64,000 bases of DNA from Flavobacterium johnsoniae UW101. Its GTDB lineage: Bacteria; Bacteroidota; Bacteroidia; Flavobacteriales; Flavobacteriaceae. Positions 8,380 through 16,540 of the stretch are shown here, in pieces; the first letter of the stretch is position 1, and each line of letters begins with the position of its first letter. A model generated the notes under the pieces. That model did not search any database and was not told where the DNA came from. It was given only the letters and a program-made list of their open reading frames with translations. The position numbers and the translations under genes are program-made. The DNA lies in NCBI RefSeq assembly GCF_000016645.1, contig NC_009441.1:3348001-3412000 (forward strand), given 5' to 3'.

Positions 8380-9318
8380 TTACTCAACTGTAAACTTTTC
8401 ATTTTTGCAGTCAATAGTAAGTTTATGATTCAAAAAGATTTTATTTCCAATCATTCCCTGCATTCCTGAACGTTTCATCAAAAAAGTCTGTATTTTAGAA
8501 ACTCCTTCAATATAAGTTACTTCGGATATTTTCAATTTTGTTTTTCCAAATAGCATTTCTTTATTGGCTGGAGCCGAAATAACACGCAGTATATTTCCCC
8601 ATGAATTTCCTTTTTCAGTTTTAATGCTGCCGTTTTTCGTTTTATATTTCTGCCATTCTTCTTTATTTACAATCAATTCATAACCGCTTGTACCTGAATC
8701 GTAAAGTAATTTTAAATTTTGATTATCAATTTTGGCTGGAAAAAGAAGTTTACGTTTTTTAAATTCAAATTTAAAAGCTTTATTGCTAATGTTTTTTTCA
8801 TTAAAAGAACTCGTATTATTAACAAAATCAAGTATAACAGTTCGCTTTTCTGCTAAATCGGTTCCAATTGTGCCTATAATGTTTACAGCATTTGAGGTTT
8901 TAGTATCGACCTTTTTTCCATAATCTAATAATTGGAATTTTTCTGATGAAACAATCAGATTTCCTAATTTAAAATCCAGCAGAATCTCTTTTGATTCCTG
9001 ATTAAAACGAATTTGTTTGGGAAGTTTTTGCTTAATTGACTGCAATGATTTTTTGTAAAATACAGTAACCGGCGAGCCAAGATCGAGCTGCATATAAAAT
9101 GTTTCCTTAACGCCTTTTATTTGAACGGGGAGAAGCAAAGCAGAATAAGGATTTTCTGCTTCCGAAACCCATTTTAAAGGAATATTATCAGCGTTTCCGT
9201 AAACTTTGAGATAATTTTGAGGAGGACTGAATTTTTTGTCAAAATAAAAATAACCCGCAGTTAATGACAGAATAATAAGGACAGCAAAAGTCAAAACGAT
9301 TTTCTTAATTAGTTTCAT
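8380..9318 (-). CDS. Membrane-anchored protein with aspartyl-protease-like motifs
   Basis: I take the ATG at 9318; an in-frame TTG six codons upstream is less likely because a classic signal anchor (MKLIKKIVLTFAVLIILSLT) follows the ATG directly. The 312-residue protein has two spaced copies of a pepsin or retropepsin-like core: QLDLGSPVTVFY in the N-terminal half and LLYDSGTSGYELI in the C-terminal half, each followed by strand-rich sequence. The second keeps D-S-G-T-S; the first has D-L-G-S in place of D-T-G-S. This suggests a two-lobed aspartyl protease fold in the periplasm, possibly inactive or altered. It is not a family I can name with certainty. Confidence 0.6.
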   Translation of the reverse strand: MKLIKKIVLTFAVLIILSLTAGYFYFDKKFSPPQNYLKVYGNADNIPLKWVSEAENPYSALLLPVQIKGVKETFYMQLDLGSPVTVFYKKSLQSIKQKLPKQIRFNQESKEILLDFKLGNLIVSSEKFQLLDYGKKVDTKTSNAVNIIGTIGTDLAEKRTVILDFVNNTSSFNEKNISNKAFKFEFKKRKLLFPAKIDNQNLKLLYDSGTSGYELIVNKEEWQKYKTKNGSIKTEKGNSWGNILRVISAPANKEMLFGKTKLKISEVTYIEGVSKIQTFLMKRSGMQGMIGNKIFLNHKLTIDCKNEKFTVE

Positions 9319-9406
9319 TACAATTTTTTGATGCAATATTGCGAATTGTAACAGAAACAGACTGTAAAATAGATATGACTTTTATACGTCAATTTTACGA
9401 CAGCGT

Positions 9407-9952
9407 TTACAAAATACTGTATTTCAGCTTTATATATAAATCTGATTTTTGAGTTAAGCTTAATCCGTTTTTAAAAATTATAAAAACATTCAGAGCTTTT
9501 AAGAGTACTAAAAATACAAGAAACAAAGGAAATTTTATAGCAAATGCTTTTTGAATAAACGGACTTACCAGCATTAATGTGCCCAAAATAAAAGTATAAA
9601 TAATTTGAACCATCAAAATATTTTTTCCCAGTTCTTTGGCCTTTGCTTCTTTTGATTTATACGTTAAAATAGAAGGGAAAATAATGTTGCCAAACGGGAT
9701 AATAAGAGAAGACAAAGCCGAAAAATTAATAAGTTTAGCGCGTTTAATATCAGAATCTATTTTATCAGCATCCAGGATCAGATCTTCAGGTTTTACTTCA
9801 AATGATTCTGCTAATGCTTTAAGAGTAAACCCTTTTAGAATATTTCCGGCTTCGATTCGTTGAATTGTCCGCAATGAAAGTCCGGATTTTTCGGCGAGTT
9901 CAGTCTGAGTCAGATGATTTTCTTCTCTCAATATTTGAACCTTTGTTTTCAT
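9407..9952 (-). CDS. XRE-family regulator with C-terminal membrane segments
   Basis: A 181-residue protein. Residues 4-62 form a Cro/C1-type helix-turn-helix (REENHLTQTELAEKSGLSLRTIQRIEAGNILKGFTLKALAESF). After a short linker the rest holds about three hydrophobic stretches: FSALSSLIIPFGNIIFPSIL, ILMVQIIYTFILGTLMLVSPF and FPLFLVFLVLLKALNVFIIF. It is therefore a membrane-bound DNA-binding protein, an architecture common in Flavobacteriia. It lies 22 bases downstream of a VOC gene on the same strand and may be cotranscribed with it. Confidence 0.8.
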   Translation of the reverse strand: MKTKVQILREENHLTQTELAEKSGLSLRTIQRIEAGNILKGFTLKALAESFEVKPEDLILDADKIDSDIKRAKLINFSALSSLIIPFGNIIFPSILTYKSKEAKAKELGKNILMVQIIYTFILGTLMLVSPFIQKAFAIKFPLFLVFLVLLKALNVFIIFKNGLSLTQKSDLYIKLKYSIL

Positions 9953-9974
9953 ACTTAAAATTTAATCTGGTTAT

Positions 9975-10385
9975 TTAATATACAGGTTCCCAAAGTTCAA
10001 TTTTATTGCCTTCAGTATCCATAATATGAACAAATTTACCATATTCGTACGTTTCTATATCATCCAGAATCGTAACGCCGTTAGCTTTTAGTTTTTCTAA
10101 AAGTCCTTCAATATTCTGAACACGGTAATTAACCATAAACTCTTTTTTTGACGGTGAGAAATATTCATCACCTTTTTTAAAAGGACACCATTGCGTTGAT
10201 TCGATCTGCTCCGGATTATCAAGATTTCGGGATTCAAAACTTGCCGAACCCCATTCGTTAATTTCTAACCCTAAGTTTTTCGCATACCATTCTTTAGTTT
10301 CTTTTGGATTTTCAAGAAAAAAGAAAATTCCGCCAATTCCTGTCACTTTTGATGCTGCATCAGATTGATTTTGTGAGTTTTCCAT
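9975..10385 (-). CDS. VOC family protein
   Basis: A 136-residue vicinal oxygen chelate protein. The segments GIGGIFFFLENPKETKEWYAKNLGLEINEWG and YEYGKFVHIMDTEGNKIELWEP are the strand-helix start of repeat one and the DxEGNxIELW end of repeat two; the latter Glu is the usual metal ligand position. It has no close resemblance to the VOC proteins at 7553 or 20578 beyond the fold. It precedes the membrane-bound XRE regulator on the same strand. The substrate is unknown. Confidence 0.85.
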   Translation of the reverse strand: MENSQNQSDAASKVTGIGGIFFFLENPKETKEWYAKNLGLEINEWGSASFESRNLDNPEQIESTQWCPFKKGDEYFSPSKKEFMVNYRVQNIEGLLEKLKANGVTILDDIETYEYGKFVHIMDTEGNKIELWEPVY

Positions 10386-10457
10386 ATTTTAGATCAAATT
10401 ATCAGGTTCGTTTTCTGTTACTAAGATAGAATTATTTTCATCACAAATACCAAATAT

Positions 10458-11573
10458 TTAATTGGCAAATTTTAAAAATGTAAAATCCCTTTTCAGCATT
10501 TTAATTTCATTTATTCGGGTTTCTTCTTGTGCTTTGCGTGCATAAAGCTGCATTTGCTGTTCATAATCAAAAACTGCTTCTTCTATGGTTTTAAAATCTC
10601 TGTTTGTTAAGTTTTCTGATAGAATTAAAGCATCCAGAAGCCCGATATTAGCTCCTTGTCCCGCAAAAGGAGGCATTAAATGCGCTGCATCGCCAATAAG
10701 CGTAATAGGTAAGGGACGATTATTTTTCCATTCCTCGACTGATATTTTTTTTGTGGGCAAACCAGTAAAAAATGAAGCAGCTTGAAATAATTGTTTGTAA
10801 ACAGCGTCCCAATCCTTAAATCTTTCTGAAATAAACTCAATTACAGAGTCAGAATTTTTAAAGTCCAATTCAAGTATTTCTGGCATTTTAAAAATCACAT
10901 TATAACTCAAAACATTACTGTTCTTAGGGTTTGCAACTAATAAATTCCCATTATTAGAAGTCATTAAAATTTTATCAGCACATAGTTTGTAAAAATCAGG
11001 GCATTTTATCTCTGGTTCAGATACTTCGCCTTGTATCATATAAGTTCCTGTAAATTCTACTGCTGCATCAGTAAGATATTTTCTAATAGCAGTCATGCCG
11101 CCATTTGCTCCAATAACAAAATCTGCGGTTTCAATTTCGCCATTTTCAAAATGTAAAACCCATTTATTGTTTTGTTCTTCGGCCTTAATCAGTTTTCTAT
11201 CCCAAATCACAGTATCTTTTTCTAAGCTGTTGATTAGTAATGTTCTTAAGTCGTTTCGGTTGATTTCCGGGCCGTCATATTGTTCTTCGACCGATGTTTC
11301 TTTGCTAAACAATACATTTCCAAGATAATCGGTTATGATTCTCCCCATCGGAATTGCCTTTTTGTAGTATTCCTCAAGCAGTCCCGCCTTTTGCATCGCA
11401 TCTTGCCCAGAACCTTTGTGTAAATCCAGCGTACCGCCCCAGATTCTTGCTTTTGGGTCTTTGTCTCTTTCGTAAACGGTAACATTAATTCCGTTTTGCT
11501 GTAATAATCTGGCCATTGTTAAACCAACCGGCCCGGCGCCTATAATGGCTGTTTTTTTATTTGTAAGTAGCAT
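10458..11573 (-). CDS. FAD-dependent monooxygenase closely resembling Tet(X)
   Basis: A 371-residue group A flavin monooxygenase. GAGPVGLTMARLLQQNGI binds the ADP part of FAD; YERDKDPKARIWGGTLDLHKGSGQDAMQKAG, the PEINRNDLR segment and GDAAHLMPPFAGQGAN are in the order seen in Tet(X), and the stretches around them read almost residue for residue like that enzyme as I remember it. Tet(X) hydroxylates tetracyclines using NADPH and oxygen. By eye, Gln in the substrate strand (MIQGEVS) is kept, but the Arg and His that contact the drug in Tet(X) seem to align with other residues, so drug activity should not be assumed. An AraC regulator lies 73 bases upstream on the same strand. Confidence 0.85.
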   Translation of the reverse strand: MLLTNKKTAIIGAGPVGLTMARLLQQNGINVTVYERDKDPKARIWGGTLDLHKGSGQDAMQKAGLLEEYYKKAIPMGRIITDYLGNVLFSKETSVEEQYDGPEINRNDLRTLLINSLEKDTVIWDRKLIKAEEQNNKWVLHFENGEIETADFVIGANGGMTAIRKYLTDAAVEFTGTYMIQGEVSEPEIKCPDFYKLCADKILMTSNNGNLLVANPKNSNVLSYNVIFKMPEILELDFKNSDSVIEFISERFKDWDAVYKQLFQAASFFTGLPTKKISVEEWKNNRPLPITLIGDAAHLMPPFAGQGANIGLLDALILSENLTNRDFKTIEEAVFDYEQQMQLYARKAQEETRINEIKMLKRDFTFLKFAN

Positions 11574-11646
11574 AAGTTTTATTCTTTGAATTATGCTACA
11601 AAATTGAAAAATAAGGAGTGGATGAAATAGTAAAAATCAGACGTTT

Positions 11647-12402
11647 TTATTTGTTGAACTTTTTAATCGCTGTAATATCCATAAAGCGATCTTCTACATT
11701 TTTGCTGAGTTCTTTTGGAGTTACGCCTGAATATTTCTTGATTTCTTTTATAAAATGATTCTGATCTGTAAAGTTTTGATCAGGAAAAAGATTCCCTTCG
11801 CTGATGGGTTTAAATGACGATCCAAAACGAAGAATATTGCAATAAGCCTTAAGCGAAATTCCAAATTGCTGATTAAAGTAACGGTTAATTTGACGACTGC
11901 TCCAAAACACATTATCAGAAAGTTCCTGAACAGACAAAGAACCTTTTGAAGAATAAATTAAATCAAACAGTTTGGTTTTTCTATTGTCGATATTTTCAAT
12001 AAAAATTCCTTTAATTATTTGTGTGGCTTTGCTGCAAAAATTTTCAAAAGTATTCAAATCAGTCTCTTCAAACTGCCATATTTCATCTGAAAGGTTTTTT
12101 CCACCGTTTAAAACGTCTTTAATAGAATCTCCAAGCAAATATTCTACAGCCAGAAGCTTAAATCCAATAGAGAACATTTTTGTTGCAACAGGAATATTTA
12201 TTGCACTTGGTACAGTATCTAAACCGCGAATTGATATTTCCCAGTTCTGAGAACCCATATTCATTAAAGCAAGATCAACCATTCCGTTTGGCAGTATCGT
12301 CGACGGAATATCTTTTCCGGTATTGTTTTCAAGCATCCAAAAGCTGTGTACAAAATGCGAAATAGATGAATCTGGTAAAGCGGATTGAATTAATAAACTC
12401 AT
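11647..12402 (-). CDS. AraC-family transcriptional regulator (DUF6597-type sensor domain)
   Basis: A 251-residue regulator. The N-terminal 130 residues start with SLLIQSALPDSSISHFVHSFWMLEN and contain TILPNGMVDLALM, the pattern of the cupin-like sensor domain of this subgroup, where P-N-G/D is conserved. The C-terminal AraC domain has LSVQELSDNVFWSSRQINRYFNQQFGIS as its first helix-turn-helix, then a second HTH ending FTDQNHFIKEIKKYSGVTPKEL. It lies just upstream of the Tet(X)-like gene and on the same strand, and is the natural candidate for its regulator. No direct repeat operator is obvious in the 73-base gap. Confidence 0.85.
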   Translation of the reverse strand: MSLLIQSALPDSSISHFVHSFWMLENNTGKDIPSTILPNGMVDLALMNMGSQNWEISIRGLDTVPSAINIPVATKMFSIGFKLLAVEYLLGDSIKDVLNGGKNLSDEIWQFEETDLNTFENFCSKATQIIKGIFIENIDNRKTKLFDLIYSSKGSLSVQELSDNVFWSSRQINRYFNQQFGISLKAYCNILRFGSSFKPISEGNLFPDQNFTDQNHFIKEIKKYSGVTPKELSKNVEDRFMDITAIKKFNK

Positions 12403-12437
12403 TTTCTAAATATCTTATACAAAATTAATCACTTAGG

Positions 12438-13400
12438 TTATAAGCTGGAATATTTTTTCGGTTTTAAACCAATATGCTGTTCAAAAACCCTTGAAAAATG
12501 GCTTAAATTGGTAAATCCTAACTCATAGCCAACTTCTGAAACAGATAGATGATTTTCCTTTAAAAGCCTTGCCGCTTCCTGCATTCTCATAAACTGATAA
12601 TATTCAAAAACACCTTTTCCAAAAGTCTGTTTGAATAATTTTCGAAGTTTTGGCTCGCTCATTCCGGCTTCTTTGGCTAATGAAGCGATATCAGGTGCTT
12701 TATCAAGATTGGACTGCAAATGGTATTTTATGGCATAAAGCGATTTTATGTCTTTAATATGAATGCCGCTTGCAGGAGTTTCGTCCCGCTGCAATAACAA
12801 AGCGAAAATATGACATAAAAGTTCTTCGCATTTGAGCTTATTATAATGATTTTCTAAACTTTCCGGAACCAATTGATGAATCATTTCACTTGCTGTTGTG
12901 ACCATTGCAGGAGAAATTCCGGTTTCATAAACAAAAGTATCTTTAGAAGTAAGGATGCTTGAAATAACAGGATGATGCAGTGCTCCAAATTGCTGCTGTA
13001 AATATTCTCTGGATGCCGAAATTGTTATGCTTTTAAAAAAAGTATTTTGAGGCATTGCAACTACAGACGAAACAGACTGCATGCAGATAAAAACATTGGG
13101 CTGTTCCGGAGAGGTTTTTTCCTTTTGCTGCAAAGAAGTATCAAAAATACCGCTTAGAAAAAATATTACATTTTCTTGTCCCTCAGGAATTTCATTTTTG
13201 CGTTCGAGTACAATTTCTTCTTTTAAATAGTAATTCCGAATCATCATGCGCAGCTCATTGCCCCAGGTAAATCCTGTCATATAACCTTCGCCTAATTTTT
13301 CGGGAATATCAACGAAACGCCCGCGGATAGATGCTCCCATTGCATCAGCAAGCTTATGCAGAATTCCTGAACCGTTTTTATCTGTAACTTCAATTTTCAT
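12438..13400 (-). CDS. AraC-family transcriptional regulator
   Basis: A 320-residue regulator. The first 200 residues are a ligand-binding region resembling that of PchR-like proteins. The C-terminal 100 residues are a full AraC domain: IASLAKEAGMSEPKLRKLFKQTFGKGVFEYYQFMRMQEAARLL, then VSEVGYELGFTNLSHFSRVFEQHIGLKPKKY. It is transcribed away from the second flavin monooxygenase gene at 13493. The 92-base gap holds an ATAGG/CCTAT dyad, so the pair is probably a regulator with its target. Confidence 0.88.
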   Translation of the reverse strand: MKIEVTDKNGSGILHKLADAMGASIRGRFVDIPEKLGEGYMTGFTWGNELRMMIRNYYLKEEIVLERKNEIPEGQENVIFFLSGIFDTSLQQKEKTSPEQPNVFICMQSVSSVVAMPQNTFFKSITISASREYLQQQFGALHHPVISSILTSKDTFVYETGISPAMVTTASEMIHQLVPESLENHYNKLKCEELLCHIFALLLQRDETPASGIHIKDIKSLYAIKYHLQSNLDKAPDIASLAKEAGMSEPKLRKLFKQTFGKGVFEYYQFMRMQEAARLLKENHLSVSEVGYELGFTNLSHFSRVFEQHIGLKPKKYSSL

Positions 13401-13422
13401 TTACGACTATTTTAATATCAAA

Positions 13423-13440
13423 ATAGGATATTTTACCTAT
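13423..13440. promoter_or_regulatory. Candidate operator dyad between the AraC gene and the flavin monooxygenase gene
   Basis: ATAGG (13423-13427) and CCTAT (13436-13440) are inverted around an 8-base AT centre; a third ATAGG lies at 13487-13491 just before the monooxygenase ATG. A TAATTTTG box (13452-13459) for the monooxygenase lies between them. AraC proteins often prefer direct repeats, so this is only a candidate. Confidence 0.35.
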
Positions 13441-13492
13441 AAAGATACTAATAATTTTGTAATTGAAATTTTAAACAATAAAAAGAATAGGT

Positions 13493-14656
13493 ATGTTACT
13501 AGATAATAAAAAAATAGCAATCATTGGCGGAGGCCCAGGCGGATTAACTCTTGCCAGATTATTACAGGAAAAAGGCGCATTAGTAAAAGTATACGAGAGA
13601 GATCAGGATCGATACGTTCGCCAGCAAGGCTCTACATTAGACTTACACGAAGACACAGGGTTAAAAGCTTTGCTGACTGCAGGATTAATGGATGATTTTA
13701 AAAAGAATTACCGCCCCGGAGCTGATAAAATGAAAATTACTGATCGTAATATGACAGTGGTTTACAATGATGGTGATGAAAAACCGGAAGAAGATTTCGG
13801 TAATGTGCATTTCCGCCCGGAAATAGACCGAGGTCCGCTGCGTGATTTATTAATTTCATCTATAAAAGAAGAAAATATAGTATGGGATTCTAAGTTTACA
13901 GAAATGAAACCATCAGGATCCGGCTGGGAAATTTCTTTTGAAAACGGAACAACTGCTTATGCTGATTTGGTTATTGCTTCTGATGGCGCCAATTCGCGTG
14001 TTAGAAAATATATTACAGATATTCAGCCTGTATTTTCTGGGGTTACTGCAATTGAAATCAATGTTTATAATGCCGAAAAGAATGCACCTAAACTTTGGAA
14101 ACTGGTTAACGATGGAAAAATATTTGCATTAGAACAAAGAAAAACGCTTTTATTTAGTGCCAAAGGTGATGGAACTCTTACACTTTTAATTGGTTTAAAA
14201 ACAGCACATGACTGGCTTGCAAAATCTGGAATTGATTTTACAAATAAAACCGAAGTTTCAGAATGGTTTAAAGAAGAATTTAAAAACTGGAATCCGGATT
14301 GGCAAGAACTTTTTGAAAGTGATGACGTTTGGCTTACACCGCGCCCTATGTATCATTTTCCGTTAGATCAGTCTTGGAAACCTTTGCCAAACCTTACCAT
14401 GATTGGAGATGCCGCGCATCGCATGCCGCCGTACGCGGGAGAAGGAGCAAATCAGGCGCTGGCTGATGCATTAGAATTATACGAGGTTTTAACTTCTAAT
14501 TTATTTGTGAATATGGAAGATGCAATTGGCTTTTTTGAAAAAAGAATGTGCACCAGAACTTCTGAAATTACCGAAATTACCTTGCAGCAAACAGAGGCAA
14601 TGCACGATGAAAATAACCTGCAGCTTTTGATTGATTTTTTTAATGAAGTTGTTTAA
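13493..14656 (+). CDS. FAD-dependent monooxygenase, Tet(X)-related (second copy, diverged)
   Basis: A 387-residue group A flavin monooxygenase. The FAD motifs are GGGPGGLTLARLLQEKGA at the N-terminus, YERDQDRYVRQQGSTLDLHEDTG, the PEIDRGPLRDLL segment, ASDGANSRVRKYI and GDAAHRMPPYAGEGANQAL. It is clearly related to the 10458 gene but only moderately similar, and differs in substrate-facing strands, so the two are old paralogues with different substrates. It faces an AraC gene across a short gap that contains a dyad. The substrate is probably an aromatic or polyketide-like compound, but this is inference from the family. Confidence 0.87.
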   Translation: MLLDNKKIAIIGGGPGGLTLARLLQEKGALVKVYERDQDRYVRQQGSTLDLHEDTGLKALLTAGLMDDFKKNYRPGADKMKITDRNMTVVYNDGDEKPEEDFGNVHFRPEIDRGPLRDLLISSIKEENIVWDSKFTEMKPSGSGWEISFENGTTAYADLVIASDGANSRVRKYITDIQPVFSGVTAIEINVYNAEKNAPKLWKLVNDGKIFALEQRKTLLFSAKGDGTLTLLIGLKTAHDWLAKSGIDFTNKTEVSEWFKEEFKNWNPDWQELFESDDVWLTPRPMYHFPLDQSWKPLPNLTMIGDAAHRMPPYAGEGANQALADALELYEVLTSNLFVNMEDAIGFFEKRMCTRTSEITEITLQQTEAMHDENNLQLLIDFFNEVV

Positions 14657-14661
14657 TAGTC

Positions 14662-14802
14662 TTAGTATTCAGTCGCAGTATTCAGTCGCAGTATTCAGTC
14701 GCAGTATTCAGTCTCAGTATTCAGTCTCAGTATTCAGTCTCAGTTTTTAGTAATTTTAGGACTGAAAACTGTGACTGCGACTGAAAACTGTGACTGCAAC
14801 TG
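14662..14802. repeat. 13-bp tandem repeat with inverted arm, CAGTATTCAGTC type
   Basis: Units of 13 bp with consensus KCAGTATTCAGTC begin at 14662, 14675, 14688, 14701, 14714 and 14727, with a degraded unit at 14740. The following stretch 14761-14802 (ACTGAAAACTGTGACTGCGA and onward) is the inverted, diverged form, so the whole block folds as a long imperfect hairpin between two converging genes. The related word CAGTTTTCAGTC occurs at 28994-29066. Confidence 0.8.
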
Positions 14803-14808
14803 TAAAAC

Positions 14809-15183
14809 TTAATCTACAACTTTTCTCTCAGCAGGTCTAAAATACCAGGAAATAACAGTTAAAACCAATAATAGGGAAGGACCAAAATAGGCGATTCCTG
14901 AATCTCCAACGGCAAAATGAGAAAATACAGCACCACTCATGGCAAAAATAAAACCGGCATAAGCCCATTCTTTTAATAAAGGAAATTTCGGGATTAAAAC
15001 TGCTATTACGCCCAATATTTTCCAGATGCCCAAAATGGTCAAAAAGTATAGCGGATAACCTAAATGAGCCATCATGTCGGCTTCTTCTTTCATTTTTAAT
15101 AGCTGTACGATTCCGGTTGAAGTCATGCCTAAAGCCAGCCAAAGTGTGGCAATCCAGTAAATAATTTTATTTCTTTTGCTCAT
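14809..15183 (-). CDS. DoxX family membrane protein
   Basis: A 124-residue protein with four hydrophobic segments: IIYWIATLWLALGMTSTGIVQLL, YFLTILGIWKILGVIAVLI, WAYAGFIFAMSGAVFSHFAVG and YFGPSLLLVLTVISWYF. This is the DoxX/DoxD-like four-helix inner membrane fold. It is the last gene of a tight operon after arsR-like and SRPBCC genes, with 6 bases between it and the SRPBCC gene. This trio is a recurrent bacterial arrangement. The biochemical role is unproven. Confidence 0.88.
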   Translation of the reverse strand: MSKRNKIIYWIATLWLALGMTSTGIVQLLKMKEEADMMAHLGYPLYFLTILGIWKILGVIAVLIPKFPLLKEWAYAGFIFAMSGAVFSHFAVGDSGIAYFGPSLLLVLTVISWYFRPAERKVVD

Positions 15184-15189
15184 GATGAT

Positions 15190-15657
15190 TTATTTTAGTT
15201 GATTAACGATTTCTTGTAAACGATTGTGTGCCATATTCAGACCTTGTGCAAAAGGCAGTTTTAACTGGTAATCTCTATGCTCAACTGATTTGTAAATAGT
15301 CTGAATGGTTATTTTACTGGTTTCATCTGTCAGTTTTTCAAATTCCAGAAACTCTAACTGAGGTGCAAAATTTGCATTGTCCATTTCAAAAGTTCTGATA
15401 ATTCTTTCGTTTGGAACAAAATCGTGTATTACACCATTGGCACTAAACACCACATTTCCGTTTGGATCTTTGGTTTCAAACTGCCAGCTGCCGTGTTTTT
15501 TATTTTCTAATTTTAAAACCTTTGTTCCCATCCATTGTTCTACAATTTCAGGTTCTACATACGCTTTAAAAAGCAATTCAAGAGGGAGGTCAAATTCTCT
15601 TGTAATCAGGATTTCCTGCTGGCCGTTTTCGGCACTGATTTTTGTTTTGCGTTCCAT
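15190..15657 (-). CDS. SRPBCC domain protein (AHSA1/START-like)
   Basis: A 155-residue ligand-binding helix-grip protein of the AHSA1 type. The family signature is ITREFDLPLELLFKAYVEPEIVEQWMG at residues 18-44, followed by FETKDPNGNVVFSANGVIHDFVPNERIIRTFEM and a long C-terminal helix (GLNMAHNRLQEIVNQL). It is preceded by the ArsR-like gene with only 3 bases between them and followed by the DoxX gene. ArsR plus SRPBCC pairs are common, and the SRPBCC partner probably binds a small hydrophobic compound. The specific ligand is not evident. Confidence 0.9.
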   Translation of the reverse strand: MERKTKISAENGQQEILITREFDLPLELLFKAYVEPEIVEQWMGTKVLKLENKKHGSWQFETKDPNGNVVFSANGVIHDFVPNERIIRTFEMDNANFAPQLEFLEFEKLTDETSKITIQTIYKSVEHRDYQLKLPFAQGLNMAHNRLQEIVNQLK

Positions 15658-15660
15658 AAA

Positions 15661-15987
15661 CTAATCTTTTTTAGGTTTGTAGTTCTTCATTATACTTTCT
15701 AATTTATTAAAACGATCATCCCACATTTTGCGGAACGGCTCTATAAAATCAGCCACTTCCTTAATTTTTTGTGCATTGATATAGTAATAAATTTCCCTTC
15801 CGTTTTGCCGCTGGTCAAGCAATTCGCATTCTGTCAGGATTTTAATGTGTTTTGAAATCGTCTGTCTCGACGAATCAAAATTTTCCGCTATTGTACCGGG
15901 AGTCATAGCTTGTATGGCTACCAGGTTTAAAATTGCTCTTCGGGTTGGATCGGCAATTGCCTGAAAAACATCTCTACGTATTTCCAT
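15661..15987 (-). CDS. ArsR-family helix-turn-helix repressor
   Basis: A 108-residue winged helix protein starting [20 protein letters not shown], with HTH residues [43 protein letters not shown]. It has no Cys pair of the metal-sensing type, so it probably senses an organic ligand or acts constitutively. An upstream TTG could extend it by 16 codons, but those codons would overlap the promoter and operator, so I choose the ATG at 15987. Two identical 16-bp dyads lie directly upstream and bracket the -7 box, pointing to strong autorepression of the arsR-SRPBCC-doxX operon. Confidence 0.92.
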   Translation of the reverse strand: MEIRRDVFQAIADPTRRAILNLVAIQAMTPGTIAENFDSSRQTISKHIKILTECELLDQRQNGREIYYYINAQKIKEVADFIEPFRKMWDDRFNKLESIMKNYKPKKD

Positions 15988-15990
15988 TGT

Positions 15991-16035
15991 GCAGTTATTT
16001 GACTGCAAAAATAATGCAGTTATTTGACTGCGCAA
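15991..16035 (-). promoter_or_regulatory. Promoter and double operator of the arsR-SRPBCC-doxX operon
   Basis: On the plus strand GCAGTTATTTGACTGC occurs twice without change, at 15991-16006 and 16016-16031. Each copy has dyad arms GCAGT and ACTGC. Read on the minus strand, TTG (16035-16033), 19 bases, and TATTTTTG (16013-16006) form a sigma-ABfr promoter. Operator 2 fills the spacer and operator 1 lies over the transcription start. Two bound dimers, 25 bp apart, would block polymerase completely. Confidence 0.8.
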
Positions 16036-16137
16036 TAGTTTTTTGAAAAAAATTTAGATATTAATTTGAAAAAGGGGATTACACTTTGATCTTTTTAGCT
16101 CAAAAAATCATAATTTTAGATATCTAAAAAAGAAATC

Positions 16138-16485
16138 ATGAACAACAAGGTTTTTCAATATTCGTTTGCCAGCATTTATCGATTATACAAAGAAAAAGTA
16201 GAAAAGAAAGGCCGTACAGCAGAAGAAGTAGATACTGTTATTCTTTGGCTTACAGGTTATAATGACAAACAATTTAGAGATCAGATTGAAAAAAAGGCGG
16301 ATTTAGAAACCTTTTTTGCTGAAGCACCAAATCTGAATCCGAATGCTTCGAAAATTACGGGAGTAATTTGTGGCTGCAGAATTGAAGAAATCGAAGATCC
16401 GCTGATGCAGAAAATTCGTTATATGGATAAATTAGTAGACGAATTGGCAAAAGGCAGAAAAATGGAAAAGATATTAAGAGAATAA
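16138..16485 (+). CDS. DUF2200 family protein
   Basis: A 115-residue cytoplasmic protein matching the DUF2200 pattern from memory: VFQYSFASIYRLYKEKVEKKGRTAEEVDTVILWLTGY near the start and GVICGCRIEEIEDPLMQKIRYMDKLVDELAKGR near the end. Two Cys sit in ICGCR. The family is widespread, small and uncharacterised; its helical content and the 'ILWLTGY' segment recall DNA-binding YdhG-like proteins, but that is speculative. It is a single-gene unit that ends at a terminator. Confidence 0.85.
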   Translation: MNNKVFQYSFASIYRLYKEKVEKKGRTAEEVDTVILWLTGYNDKQFRDQIEKKADLETFFAEAPNLNPNASKITGVICGCRIEEIEDPLMQKIRYMDKLVDELAKGRKMEKILRE

Positions 16486-16488
16486 ATA

Positions 16489-16523
16489 AAACCCCTCTAA
16501 AATAAGACTTTAGAGGGGTTTAT
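16489..16523. terminator. Bidirectional terminator
   Basis: AAACCCCTCTAAA (16489-16501) pairs with TTTAGAGGGGTTT (16509-16521), a 13-bp stem with a 7-base loop, between converging genes. Confidence 0.85.
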
Positions 16524-16540
16524 AATTTTATGGTTAACGT

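Noticed and set aside
10458..11573. Calling this gene a tetracycline resistance gene
   Set aside because: Overall likeness to Tet(X) is clear, but by eye some drug-contact residues differ and no mobile element is near; resistance cannot be claimed from sequence alone.
14662..14756. Regular repeats looking like a CRISPR array
   Set aside because: Unit of only 13 bp without spacers of constant size, no cas genes; it is a plain tandem repeat.
15988..16035. Longer start (TTG) for the ArsR-like regulator
   Set aside because: It would lie at the -33 element and include the operators within the coding region; the ATG at 15987 fits family length.
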